A stretch of DNA of 64,000 nucleotides from Sipunculus nudus (Eukaryota > Annelida > Sipuncula > Golfingiida > Sipunculidae): NCBI GenBank assembly GCA_026874595.1, contig CM049321.1, forward strand, positions 4,021,479-4,085,478, written 5' to 3'. The notes below the pieces were generated by a model that made no database searches, was not told where the DNA came from, and saw nothing but the letters and a program-made list of their open reading frames with translations. This document shows, in pieces, positions 1 to 11,400 of this stretch. Numbering within the stretch: the first letter of the stretch is position 1; every line of letters starts with the position of its first letter. The translations under genes were made by a program, and so were the position numbers.

Positions 1-319
1 ACTGTCTTGTGAACGCTGCTTTTCAGGCCAGCAGCGAGGGTTGAGAACCCAAGTACTAACCTGTGATATGACTGTCTTGTGAACGCTGCTTTTCAGGCCA
101 GCAGCGAGGGTTGAGAACCCAAGTACTAACCTGTGATATGACTGTCTTGTGAACGCTGCTTTTCAGGCCAGCAGCGAGGGTTGAGAACCCAAGTACTAAC
201 CTGTGATATGACTGTCTTGTGAACGCTGCTTTTCAGGCCAGCAGCGAGGGTTGAGAACCCAAGTACTAACCTGTGATATGACTGTCTTGTGAACGCTGCT
301 TTTCAGGCCGGCAGCGAGG
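1..319. repeat. 70-bp tandem repeat, 4.6 copies, truncated by window edge
   Basis: The 70-bp unit starts at 1, 71, 141, 211 and 281. The first four copies are identical and the fifth breaks off after the GCAGCGAGG segment. Every unit contains TACTAAC followed about 36 bases later by TGCTTTTCAG with no AG between them, which is the layout of a branch point plus 3' splice acceptor. The array probably continues upstream of the window. Confidence 0.97.
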
Positions 320-369
320 CCAAGTTGAATCGTCTGGACAGCATCAGCATACTCCGGGTCATGCTCTGA
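307..369 (+). CDS. Probable last coding exon of an upstream plus-strand gene
   Basis: Seen: immediately after the acceptor TGCTTTTCAG of the last 70-bp repeat, an open frame of 20 codons reads AGSEAKLNRLDSISILRVML and ends in TGA at 367-369. The acceptor has a canonical TACTAAC branch motif and no intervening AG. AATAAA follows 24 bases after the stop. In the four upstream repeat copies the same acceptor leads to GCCAGCAGCGAGGGTTGA, so splicing there would give ASSEG and a stop. I do not recognise the protein, and the rest of the gene lies outside the window. Inferred: this is the C-terminal exon of a plus-strand gene whose terminal acceptor region has been duplicated. Confidence 0.45.
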   Translation, partial: AGSEAKLNRLDSISILRVML

Positions 370-380
370 AAATGAAAAGT

Positions 381-545
381 AAACAAATCTTAAATAAAAA
401 TGGAGACATTGATGATGATGGTGTTAATATTGCTTTATGTCCCATCAAGCCTGAATAAACAGAAAACATATCTTAAATAAAAATAGACACATTAATGATG
501 ATGGTGTAATTATTGGTTTATGTCCCATCAGGCCTGAATAAACAC
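381..545. repeat. 83-bp tandem duplication
   Basis: Two diverged copies of a segment containing CTTAAATAAAAAT, GATGATGGTGT and CTTTATGTCCCATCA sit in direct order. The shared TCTTAAATAAAAAT motif starts at 388 and 471, so the period is 83. The duplication carries the AATAAA signal, so the putative upstream gene has two closely spaced poly(A) candidates. Confidence 0.85.
393..398 (+). terminator. Candidate polyadenylation signal
   Basis: AATAAA lies 24 bases after the TGA of the putative terminal exon. A second AATAAA lies in the 83-bp duplicate of this sequence just downstream. Confidence 0.4.
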
Positions 546-952
546 AGACCACATCTTGATTCATCAGGTGGTATGCTAGCTATGTTGATGTTTTGAATCT
601 GACTGATCACACCGGATCTCATACAGTTCACTAATAAGAAACAATTTTTGATGGTAATTTTGGCAGATACTGTTATATTTTGAGGAGGAAACCCTATATT
701 TTAAGAATATTTAACATGCCTTGTAGGTGAATAAGCCCCTTTAACAAACACTTCACCACTATATATAATGACATGACTGGTGTTATGATGTCCCTGACTG
801 TGGATGTGTTAGTGGCATTTTAATATGTTGTATACAGTATAAACTCTTTATTACATGACCTGGGTTTTCCCTCTTGCGCTTGAGAGTTGATGGAGCTACA
901 CTTTTACACTTGAGGGTTTGTCATATGGAAGTGAACATAACATGGACCATGG
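546..952. other. AT-rich non-coding stretch
   Basis: I see no open frame of note, no splice-bounded exon and no clear repeat here. Confidence 0.6.
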
Positions 953-960
953 GATGTAAC

Positions 961-1360
961 TAGTGGTGGGCCGATCATCAATTTTTTTTTAAAGTCAGTC
1001 GGTTTGCTGCCACTTTCAAACGCTCGATTACCAAAGGCAACTATCAATTACATCATACTCATGATTGTTTTTACCAGAATGACTTTATGTTATAGGCAAA
1101 AATTATTCTTGATTACTATAATTATCTAAAATGAAACTTTGAATAGTATATCTTAGTGATATAAGAAAAATATAAAAAAAGGCAAAAACTTCTTTTCGTC
1201 AGGTAGAATTACTAAGACATGCGGGCTGGGTTAAGAGAGTACAGTTTCACAGATAATTGCACATTTCTTTATATTTGTCTGAACCGATTAATAATCAATC
1301 ATTGATCGGTTTGCCCAAATCGATGATCAATTATGAAAAAGGAACCGCATCCCACCACTA
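961..1360. mobile_element. hAT-type MITE, 400 bp, with 8-bp target duplication
   Basis: The element starts TAGTGGTGGG and ends CCCACCACTA, a perfect 10-bp terminal inverted repeat. It is flanked by identical 8-bp direct repeats GATGTAAC at 953-960 and 1361-1368. Subterminal ATCGATGATCAATT-like motifs lie inside both ends. An 8-bp duplication with termini of the form (C/T)A(A/G)NG is the signature of the hAT superfamily. No transposase frame is present, so it is non-autonomous. The short frames that cross its right end are not genes. Confidence 0.9.
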
Positions 1361-1415
1361 GATGTAACTACACACAGGGGCATGAGCATGTGGACTTTTG
1401 TGTACCATTCTGTTA

Positions 1416-2216
1416 CAGTAAAACCTGTGTTAGGAGACCACTCACGGGACTGGACAAAAGTTGTCTTAATTTTGAGGTGGTCTTAAAAGACAGGTCAGAT
1501 ATATTCAATGTGAATGCTTTTGGTTCACCCAAGGTAGGTCTTAACAGACAGCTGGACTCTGACACAAACTTGCCCATATGAATAAAATCACACTGTGCAT
1601 AACTCCACTCACAAGTGAAGGACTCCCCCACGATGCACCATGGCTTCTCCATACATAGATGGCACAGGTAGTTAGGAAAGATATGAGTTTTTTTAATATC
1701 ATGATAATTATTTAAAATTTATTGCAATATCATTATTCATATTAATATATGACTCAATGAGCCACCAATAATAATACTAAGTCACCTTTATGGTCTTGAC
1801 TTTAGACAAGGGTTTAACTATTAATATCATTTATACCCAGTGTGTTAGTATCACAGGATCACTCATTATGTTACATGTATCCTCATTTATTTGTCACAGA
1901 TTCATTGTTACAAAACTGAGTATGAGTCGTTATATACCCATGAACCATGACAGCTATCAATGTCAATGACAGTGGTGTAATATTGTACTTTTTTTGTCAA
2001 CTGCTTCCTTCATACAGAGAACATCTTTTTATTTGTACAGTGGAATCTGTCTGAAAGACCACCTGTCTTACAAGACCACCTGTCTATTAAGATCACCCTT
2101 GATTTAACCTAAAGCATTTACACTTGTTATAATTGAACTGTCTTATGAGACCACCCCCTGAATTAAGACCACTACTGTCCAGTCTCATGGGTGGTCTCAT
2201 AACACAGGCTTCTCTG
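1416..2216. mobile_element. Inverted-repeat element(s) with CAG termini
   Basis: A roughly 65-bp arm at 1416-1480 starting CAGTAAAACCTGTGTTAGGA matches the reverse complement of 2152-2216 at about 80 percent by eye. A second left-type end, CAGTGGAATCTGTCTGAAAG, begins at 2038. The structure is therefore either one 801-bp element or a 179-bp element (2038-2216) next to a related one. The GACCACC motif recurs throughout. I found no clean target duplication. The small open frames on either strand here are by-products of the arms. Confidence 0.6.
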
Positions 2217-3040
2217 AATTACATGGTAACCATTGCAATACAGACCTGGTTAGTAAAACAAACTTTGTGGATTTTCTGAGCCATAAAAACACTAATACTT
2301 TATCAATAATTGATAACCAAATCTGGGCTGAAAATTGGTGTGAAATTGCTCGAAATTGCAAACCCCATGACAAATACCATGCACTAAAACCCAAAGTACA
2401 CTGACATCAATTCATGATATCATCATCATTATCATCATCATGACATGTCAATGGGCATTTACATTTTATTTCGGGAACTGCAGACATCACCATTCATAAG
2501 GCTGCCAGGTCCATACAAGGCAAAAAAGGCCTTTACACCAATGGTCATATTAGCTAGTTATCCACAGTGAGTAGCACAGGGTGTGACTATTTTAAGTTTT
2601 AAAATCGGCCACAATTAGATCAGCCTATATTAAACCTGTCTGTGTGTAGTACACAAAAGTACACTCAAAATCCCATAGAATTATCCTGCAATCATATTGC
2701 ACTGTATTCTCCACAAATAGGTCATTCTGGAGAACACCTGACCAGTTATAAGGTATAAGCTTACTCTACCAATAAATGATACACTTTTTCATGATCAGAC
2801 TATGAACCATAAAGACAACCTGTATATACCTCACATTCATTCATAATTAAAAATTAACAACACCAAGTTCGCAGTATTTTCTGAAATGCTAAATTTAAAT
2901 TGAAATGGAAACTGTACAAATCATTTGCATGGCGAAGTAAATTTTAATTTTAGTTTGTTAAAAATTTTCCACTTTTATTTTTGTTTTATAACAAAATTTT
3001 CAGATTTTTAAATTAATGAAGAGCCAAATTAAAATTTTAA
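2217..3040. other. AT-rich non-coding stretch
   Basis: I see no coding exon or structured repeat. The stretch includes ATCATCATCATTATCATCATCA near 2418, a short imperfect trinucleotide run. Confidence 0.55.
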
Positions 3041-3290
3041 ACAAGTGACCCAGGGGTCATGACGCTCAGCCGACTAGGAAGACATTCACAAAAGGAATTT
3101 TATCATCTGAATGCCAAATTTTGTAGATTGCATCCCATTTCAACTGAAGCACAGCTCCGAGGATATGGGTAACAGAGACCTGATTTCAGGTTTCAAAGGA
3201 GATTTTTCATGGACCTCCCTGGATGTCAAGTTAGAAGATTGTAGGTGGAATGGTTATGATTTGTGCCCTGTTAATGGATGGCTACACCAC
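3041..3290 (+). repeat. GGGTCATGACGCTCAGC-family repeat, copy 1 (5' part)
   Basis: It begins with AACAAGTGACCCAGGGGTCA, a start shared with copies at 41806 and 54012. It continues with GGGTAACAGAGACCTGATTT and ends near TTGTGCCCTGTTAATGG, the same internal order as the copies at 5346, 42050 and 56180. The usual closing GTCAGCTGAGCTAAAA segment is missing, so this copy is truncated or diverged. Confidence 0.75.
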
Positions 3291-3889
3291 TGAAGGTCTC
3301 AAAAATAGAGTAAAAAATGCGTAAAAATTCTAAAACAAGCATGACCTGTGACATCATGGACTGAGATTCACAACTTTCAGTCAAATTTTGAAGAACCAAT
3401 TTGCCAATTTGTTGAAAATTTTCTATGACAACAGAAATATATATCACCTATGTCTGGTTAAAACACAGTGAATTGATGGTCTGAGGAAAATGCATGATTG
3501 TTAAGCTATCAGGAACTATTCCAACAGCTTGCTTGAAACCTGTCAGTCTCAAAAGGAACACCACAAAGGGCAAATATAAGATCAAAATATATAGCAAAAA
3601 TCAAGGAAATACATGCAAGAATTATTGAGAAACAGGTGCTTCTGTATGAATTTTTATTCAATACAGGCCAACTGTACTGCACTTTTATAAATGATGGTAA
3701 TATTTATTCAGAAATATTTGACCCAATCCTTTACAAGATTACATAAATATACATCCAACTGCATTCACTTTAACTGTTTTTGAGATAATATGATCAAAAG
3801 GAATTAAAAGATGGTAGCCTGGTGGCCATATTGGACTTCTGACAAGTCTGAAATCAGACAACAAACATTCTCTAAATCGGACCAAACAT

Positions 3890-4115
3890 TAAAGAAAAAT
3901 TACTGAAACTGCCCTGAAGAAAGAATTTCTAAGGTGGCTAACTGGCAGACATAATGGATTTCTGACAAGTATGACATTTGATATCCCACATTCTCCAATA
4001 AGAGACCAAACTTGGGGCAAATTATCCAGTAATGGATGCCCAAAATAATTCAAAAGGCATGTCCAGGCCCTCATATCAGATTTATAGATATGCAATTGTA
4101 AAAAGTGTAAGTCCA
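3890..4115 (+). repeat. Dispersed repeat shared with 42295-42530
   Basis: The segment carries TTTCTAAGGTGGCTAACTGG, GACATAATGGATTTCTGACA and GATTTATAGATATGCAA in the same order and spacing as the second copy near 42.3 kb. Identity by eye is high. No coding signal is present. Confidence 0.8.
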
Positions 4116-4639
4116 ATATTTTTTATTATCACTCTGCTTTTCAATGGGGTCAGCAGGGTAGGTAAACTGCCAAACCTGAAAGAAAAGAAATGCAGAAAGC
4201 ATGACTAAGAGTCTTGAAATAAAACAAAAAGCCATCCTAAATCAAGGTACACACCCACATATTATGAGAACAAACACTTGCTTTTATATGTGGTGATATA
4301 TATTAAAATATTCAGATATCTAGGAAACTAAGTTTATTGCTAGGATTCCATAAAATAAACTGCAAAATTTTCCCATCATCTTATAAATCAGTAGCTAAAC
4401 CTTAATACTATACTCTCATAGTCTTAATGCCTGGCTGAAGCATTCTGACAACAGTGTTTTTGTTATGAAGTAACGAGGTACTTATCACTGACCCTTTTAC
4501 TTAATAGGCTGATACAAAAGGGAGTCATATGTCACCAGTGTCACTCACAATTACAGCCACACAGGGAGATGTACCAGCTGGAGTGGGATGGTTATATATA
4601 CAAGAAAAATAGAGATGGTCTATAAAATAAGTAATTGTG

Positions 4640-5345
4640 AACATCCCTGACCTATGACCTTGGCCTTTTGCCCATATATCAACTGGATTCTTTCTAAATG
4701 ATGGGTAACTACTGACCACTTAAATCTGGTGTAATTACTTGGCAACCAATGGGTGAATACCTTTGACCTGCAACCTTTAACCTGCTGACCAGCTGACCCC
4801 AAAATCAATAAGTTATTTATTCAAGCAAAAAGACCCATAAATATGAAGTTTGAGTCAAACTGAGTGATGCATAGATGTGGCATATGTGAAAGACTGAAGG
4901 TTTGGGTTGAACAGTTACACTTGAAATATGCTCACAAGCATTTAGAACAATTAAATATTGTGACCTTGACCTTTGACTTTTTGACCTCAACATCAACAGG
5001 CTTCTTCCCGTACTGGTAGGTAAGCCATATATGACAGATGGAAGGTACAGATTGAAAAGTTTGCCTGAAAATGACTCCACGCAAGAAGTGGGTGCTGTGA
5101 ACTTGACCTTTGACCTCAAAATCAACAGGTCTTTTCCCCTGTTGGCAGAGAAGCGATATCAGTGCTGGAAGGTTTGGAATGAAAAGTCTAGCTTGAAATG
5201 TGTCCACTGCCTTTTCAAAGAAGTGGATCCTGTGACCCTGACCTTTGACCTTTTGACCTAAAAAAAATTATGGTTCTTCCCCTGTTGGTAGGTGAGCTGT
5301 ATGTGAAAGATGGAAGGTTTGGGATGAAAATTTAGTCTCAAAGAG
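4640..5345 (+). repeat. ~135-bp tandem repeat carrying TGACCT motifs
   Basis: Units starting near 4959, 5098 and 5232 each contain TTGACCTTTGACC, then TTCCCCTGTTGG and GGAAGGTTTGGGATGAAAA. More diverged units precede them from about 4640. A related unit occurs at 41880-42040. Two units contain TGACCTTTGACCT (5104-5116 and 5239-5251), a perfect direct repeat of the nuclear-receptor half-site with one-base spacing. The overlapping short frames on both strands come from the repeat and are not genes. Confidence 0.8.
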
Positions 5346-5612
5346 TTATTTCTGGGGGGTGCAAACACACCCCATAACTTCGAGAATATAGGTCACAGTG
5401 ACCTAATTTCAGGTTTGCAAGGAGATCTTTTTATAACCTCTAAGACTGCATAGGGTTCATGGCCCTAGCCCCTACGGTTACGATTTGTGCCCTGCTAACG
5501 GATGGACGGCCGGCCGGACGGACGGCCGGCCGGACGGACAGACGGAAGGACGCCGGACAAAGACCCATCGCTATAGCCCAGCATGACTGAAAGTCAGCTG
5601 AGCTAAAAATCC
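5346..5612 (+). repeat. GGGTCATGACGCTCAGC-family repeat, 3' part
   Basis: The segment runs from TTTCTGGGGGGTGCAAACAC through GGTCACAGTGACC (a 13-base palindrome) and a (GGACGGCC)n block at 5505-5540. It closes with CAGCATGACTGAAAGTCAGC and GAGCTAAAA. The copy at 42050-42292 matches it in the same order. The GGACGGAC run is a simple-sequence portion common to the family. Confidence 0.8.
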
Positions 5613-8462
5613 CCATTAAAAATATACATATTACATCTTCAAAATATTCGAAGAATGCACAACTTAAGTACAAGTATGTAGGCACTATTCACACAGAACA
5701 AAAGGGTTTGTGGAGACCTACCACATAAATAATAGGAGGAATGCGCCTAGGTTGTGACAATGATGTTGCTGAAAAGTGACAGAAGAAATATAAAAATATC
5801 AAGCTAGAGAGACTACTGAATACTATTTGTGACCCTTGACCAGTTTGTGACTATTTAAATGTAGTAATGAAGTGTTAATGTTGATACAGAGACTGACCAC
5901 AGCCATAAATAAATACACGCCGAGTCTGGGGTATGTGACTTTACCCCTAAAAGTTCATTCATTCAAATCTGTAACATGGAACTTACACCTGCCACAACTT
6001 AAGCATGGGTACTGTGGAACGAAGCATCAGCATTATTTTTACAAAATATTCTGTGGTTTTTTTTTTTTAATGTATTTTTCCTAATGCAGAAAATATAGCA
6101 GGGTAAAATTTGCCTGCTGGCCAGATTGTAAAGGTGCCCATTCACTTACATTTTAATTAAGAATTTGTGTGATTTGGTTTCCTCTGTGCATATATTAATA
6201 GTCTAAGGGTAATTCTGGTTATGAAAAGTTATTATTAAGCCTCCGTGAAGGATGTATGAACTTGTTTATCAATAACATGTTTGTAAACACAGCAATTTTG
6301 ACAAACGAGAAAACATGTAAACTGAGATTGTAAGTATTTGTTAACTTGTGAGTAAAACTTTGTTTTAGACATAATGACTCAATGATCAATGTAATTTTTT
6401 TTTTACATTCTGGCATTGTAGATATACAAATAATTAACAAAAGCGTACATTCCAATCCAAAGTTTACTCTGTCCATCAAATGACTTAAACAGAGATTGCA
6501 ATTATCATTTTGCAGTAAGAGGGCCAAGTTAAGCATACTTGAAATTTGTAGATAAAAATTTGCTTTCCTTCACCGGTAATCAGCAGGGTAATCATGTCAA
6601 AATTGACTGTGCAGACAAAAATTTCCAAGACTTTCAATGGAATGAGGGGCAAAAAGAAATATCAGGCACTTCAAAGGAATTGAATTTTAAGTTTCCATGC
6701 ATGACTTTTTGTACACACACAGAGTAAAATACTGAGAGGAAACTTTTCAACAATCAAATCTGACAAATCTAAATTAAAACCTGTCCATAAAAAAAATCTA
6801 TTTAGTATTTCAAAACCAAGTCACAGAAAGGCACATATATCCCTGTTTTCAACTGACAGAGCGGCAAGAATTTCTGTCATCAAAAGTTCTATGTAGATTG
6901 AGCATAGACCCTCAGACATCAATTTTTAGTGTAATGATACTGTTGTTTAAAGTCACTGTCATCCAAAGTCCTACACACTGCATGTGGATCACATAATTTC
7001 TGTTAAATTTTCCATTTGACAACCTAAAATCTCCATTGTTGGCCAAATGAAAGACCAAATATAACTGCAGCCTAAACTTAGGGTCTAAAAATAGCCTTAT
7101 GTCATGTGCTTTCAGTGCAAAAAATTGCAGTTTCACCATTTATTTTGAAATCTTCTACACTTAACTTGTCAAAATACAGCATCACAAACATATACCAGCA
7201 TTTGATATTTGTCAGGGTTTGACATAAACACTCAAGTTTAATGAAACTATCATGAACAAGATAAGAATTTGTATTTTTATCTTTCAAGTCATTCAGGGCA
7301 TGTCACTAAAAAAAATATCCCAGAAGCATGAGAAAGAGCCTTAAAATGGCATTTATTACAAAATATTAATATGGTCCAAGAGAATTTGTGCATAAATGAT
7401 TCAAACTTTATCATTACAAGACATTAACAATTTTACTATTTGATTTTCCTTTACATTTTTTTTTCTTGTCATAAATAGACACAATTCATTTTTCATTCAA
7501 ATCGAAATAATTTATGTTTTACTATACAAAACAAGATATTAATGACATCATTGGTTAAGTAAGTATTAATATTTTACTACTCTGAACATGAGGTTGATGA
7601 TATTATTACAAAATATGCTTTGATGTTTATCAAGTTTTTACCATTGGTCTGGTATCAAAAAAGGTTGGTACATTTGTTGAATATAGAAAATTATAAGCCC
7701 TTCTGCAAATGATACTTTTCTCTTGATGGGACAGAATACTAGTAGTTACTACTTCAGGCTGCTGGTGAGATACATATACACACATATGTATAATGATGCA
7801 TATATATAGGCCACTACCGGAACAAAGTACACTGCAAGACAGTGCATATATCTGTCCTGTGTACAAAAGCCTACTTGAATAGTCCAAAAAGGCTCCATGA
7901 AATAGTGTTTGATGTACTGTTGCATGACAATTTTGTTTCACGGCTCAATGATTACAGGACTGTAACACTTCATTGAATTGCTTTCATGAAAAGTATTCCC
8001 TCGTTTTTTGGAATTTACCAGAAAAGTATAATTACTGTGGTAGGCTTCATATTTTGGGGGTTAAAATTTTGCAATTCCTGACTTTTCAGTGTTTAATGAG
8101 GGTTCAATTTTTGTGATCTCACCCATATGAACTAAATCAAATAATGTGCGTGGAAATCTTAAAAATTGAAAGAGGAAACAAGGAAAGACGAAGGAGCTGA
8201 AATTATTGTTTATTAGGTTGTTCATTAGCTTCCATGATGGGAATTTGAAACCCACAAGAACAAAAAGACAACCACAATATTTCATGATAAAGTGATCCAT
8301 TTTTTTTTTTTTAAAGATAACCAAATTTTCATGGATGATGTGTAAGTTATGTAAAATAAATGAATTCAATAGAAGATATTTGCTAAATAAAGGTAAATTA
8401 AATCAACAGAACCTAAAAATGTAATACATTTTAAATCTGCTGATTGGGTGTTTAGTGTCTTA
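5613..8462. other. AT-rich stretch without a supportable gene
   Basis: Only short unbiased frames occur. Isolated acceptor-like sites appear, for example a long T tract ending ATGCAG at 6060-6091, but none is followed by an open frame with a good donor. No repeat family was recognised. It may be intergenic or intronic. Confidence 0.5.
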
Positions 8463-11400
8463 AATATTCTAAGAAATGTAATTATCAAAGACAGGCTGCT
8501 TGGTACCCCATGGTAGAAGCCATGACAGCCGGTGATTTCACTTTACCATAAAGATTAGAAGAAGACCGGAAGGTTGTGGAAAAATAAATTTATGTTTTTG
8601 TTGTGACTTTTCACAAATCATATTTGACCTTTAGTTCCTAACTATTCTAAGAAATGTAATTATCAAAGAGAGGCTGCTTGGTACCCCATGGAAGAAGCCA
8701 TGACAGCCGGTGATTTCACTTTACCATAAAGATTAGAAGAAGACCGGAAGGTTGTGGAAAAATAAATTTATGTTTTTGTTGTGACTTTTCACAAATCATA
8801 TTTGACCTTTAGTTCCTAACTATTCTAAGAAATGTAATTATCAAAGAGAGGCTGCTTGGTACCCCATGGAAGAAGCCATGACAGCCGGTGATTTCACTTT
8901 TGATAAAGATTAGAAGAAGACCGGATCAGTGAAAAAATAAATTTACGTTTTTGTTGTGACTTTTCACAAATCATATTTGACCTTTAGTTCCTAACTATTC
9001 TAAGAAATGTAATTATCAAAGACAGGCTGCTTGGTACCCCATGGAAGAAGCCATGACAGCCGGTGATTTCACTTTTGATAAAGATTAGAAGAAGACCGGA
9101 AGGTTGTGGAAAAATAAATTTACGTTTTTGTTGTGACTTTTCACAAATCATATTTGACCTTTAGTTCCTAACTATTCTAAGAAATGTAATTATCAAAGAG
9201 AGGCTGCTTGGTACCCCATGGAAGAAGCCATGACAGCCGGTGATTTCACTTTTGATAAAGATTAGAAGAAGACCGGATCAGTGAAAAAATAAATTTACGT
9301 TTTTGTTGTGACTTTTCACAAATCATATTTGACCTTTAGTTCCTAACTATTCTAAGAAATGTAATTATCAAAGACAGGCTGCTTGGTACCCCATGGAAGA
9401 AGCCATGACAGCCGGTGATTTCACTTTTGATAAAGATTAGAAGAAGACCGGATCAGTGAAAAAATAAATTTACGTTTTTGTTGTGACTTTTCACAAATCA
9501 TATTTGACCTTTAGTTCCTAACTATTCTAAGAAATGTAATTATCAAAGAGAGGCTGCTTGGTACCCCATGGAAGAAGCCATGACAGCCGGTGATTTCACT
9601 TTACCATAAAGATTAGAAGAAGACCGGAAGGTTGTGGAAAAATAAATTTATGTTTTTGTTGTGACTTTTCACAAATCATATTTGACCTTTAGTTCCTAAC
9701 TATTCTAAGAAATGTAATTATCAAAGAGAGGCTGCTTGGTACCCCATGGAAGAAGCCATGACAGCCGGTGATTTCACTTTACCATAAAGATTAGAAGAAG
9801 ACCGGAAGGTTGTGGAAAAATAAATTTACGTTTTTGTTGTGACTTTTCACAAATCATATTTGACCTTTAGTTCCTAACTATTCTAAGAAATGTAATTATC
9901 AAAGAGAGGCTGCTTGGTACCCCATGGAAGAAGCCATGACAGCCGGTGATTTCACTTTTGATAAAGATTAGAAGAAGACCGGATCAGTGAAAAAATAAAT
10001 TTACGTTTTTGTTGTGACTTTTCACAAATCATATTTGACCTTTAGTTCCTAACTATTCTAAGAAATGTAATTATCAAAGAGAGGCTGCTTGGTACCCCAT
10101 GGAAGAAGCCATGACAGCCGGTGATTTCACTTTACCATAAAGATTAGAAGAAGACCGGAAGGTTGTGGAAAAATAAATTTATGTTTTTGTTGTGACTTTT
10201 CACAAATCATATTTGACCTTTAGTTCCTAACTATTCTAAGAAATGTAATTATCAAAGAGAGGCTGCTTGGTACCCCATGGAAGAAGCCATGACAGCCGGT
10301 GATTTCACTTTACCATAAAGATTAGAAGAAGACCGGAAGGTTGTGGAAAAATAAATTTATGTTTTTGTTGTGACTTTTCACAAATCATATTTGACCTTTA
10401 GTTCCTAACTATTCTAAGAAATGTAATTATCAAAGAGAGGCTGCTTGGTACCCCATGGAAGAAGCCATGACAGCCGGTGATTTCACTTTTGATAAAGATT
10501 AGAAGAAGACCGGATCAGTGAAAAAATAAATTTACGTTTTTGTTGTGACTTTTCACAAATCATATTTGACCTTTAGTTCCTAACTATTCTAAGAAATGTA
10601 ATTATCAAAGAGAGGCTGCTTGGTACCCCATGGAAGAAGCCATGACAGCCGGTGATTTCACTTTACCATAAAGATTAGAAGAAGACCGGAAGGTTGTGGA
10701 AAAATAAATTTATGTTTTTGTTGTGACTTTTCACAAATCATATTTGACCTTTAGTTCCTAACTATTCTAAGAAATGTAATTATCAAAGAGAGGCTGCTTG
10801 GTACCCCATGGAAGAAGCCATGACAGCCGGTGATTTCACTTTACCATAAAGATTAGAAGAAGACCGGAAGGTTGTGGAAAAATAAATTTATGTTTTTGTT
10901 GTGACTTTTCACAAATCATATTTGACCTTTAGTTCCTAACTATTCTAAGAAATGTAATTATCAAAGAGAGGCTGCTTGGTACCCCATGGAAGAAGCCATG
11001 ACAGCCGGTGATTTCACTTTACCATAAAGATTAGAAGAAGACCGGAAGGTTGTGGAAAAATAAATTTATGTTTTTGTTGTGACTTTTCACAAATCATATT
11101 TGACCTTTAGTTCCTAACTATTCTAAGAAATGTAATTATCAAAGAGAGGCTGCTTGGTACCCCATGGAAGAAGCCATGACAGCCGGTGATTTCACTTTAC
11201 CATAAAGATTAGAAGAAGACCGGAAGGTTGTGGAAAAATAAATTTACGTTTTTGTTGTGACTTTTCACAAATCATATTTGACCTTTAGTTCCTAACTATT
11301 CTAAGAAATGTAATTATCAAAGAGAGGCTGCTTGGTACCCCATGGAAGAAGCCATGACAGCCGGTGATTTCACTTTTGATAAAGATTAGAAGAAGACCGG

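Noticed and set aside
5505-5545. GGACGGCCGGCCGGACGG block as a CpG promoter
   Set aside because: It is the simple-sequence part of a dispersed repeat family, repeated near 42205 and 42725.
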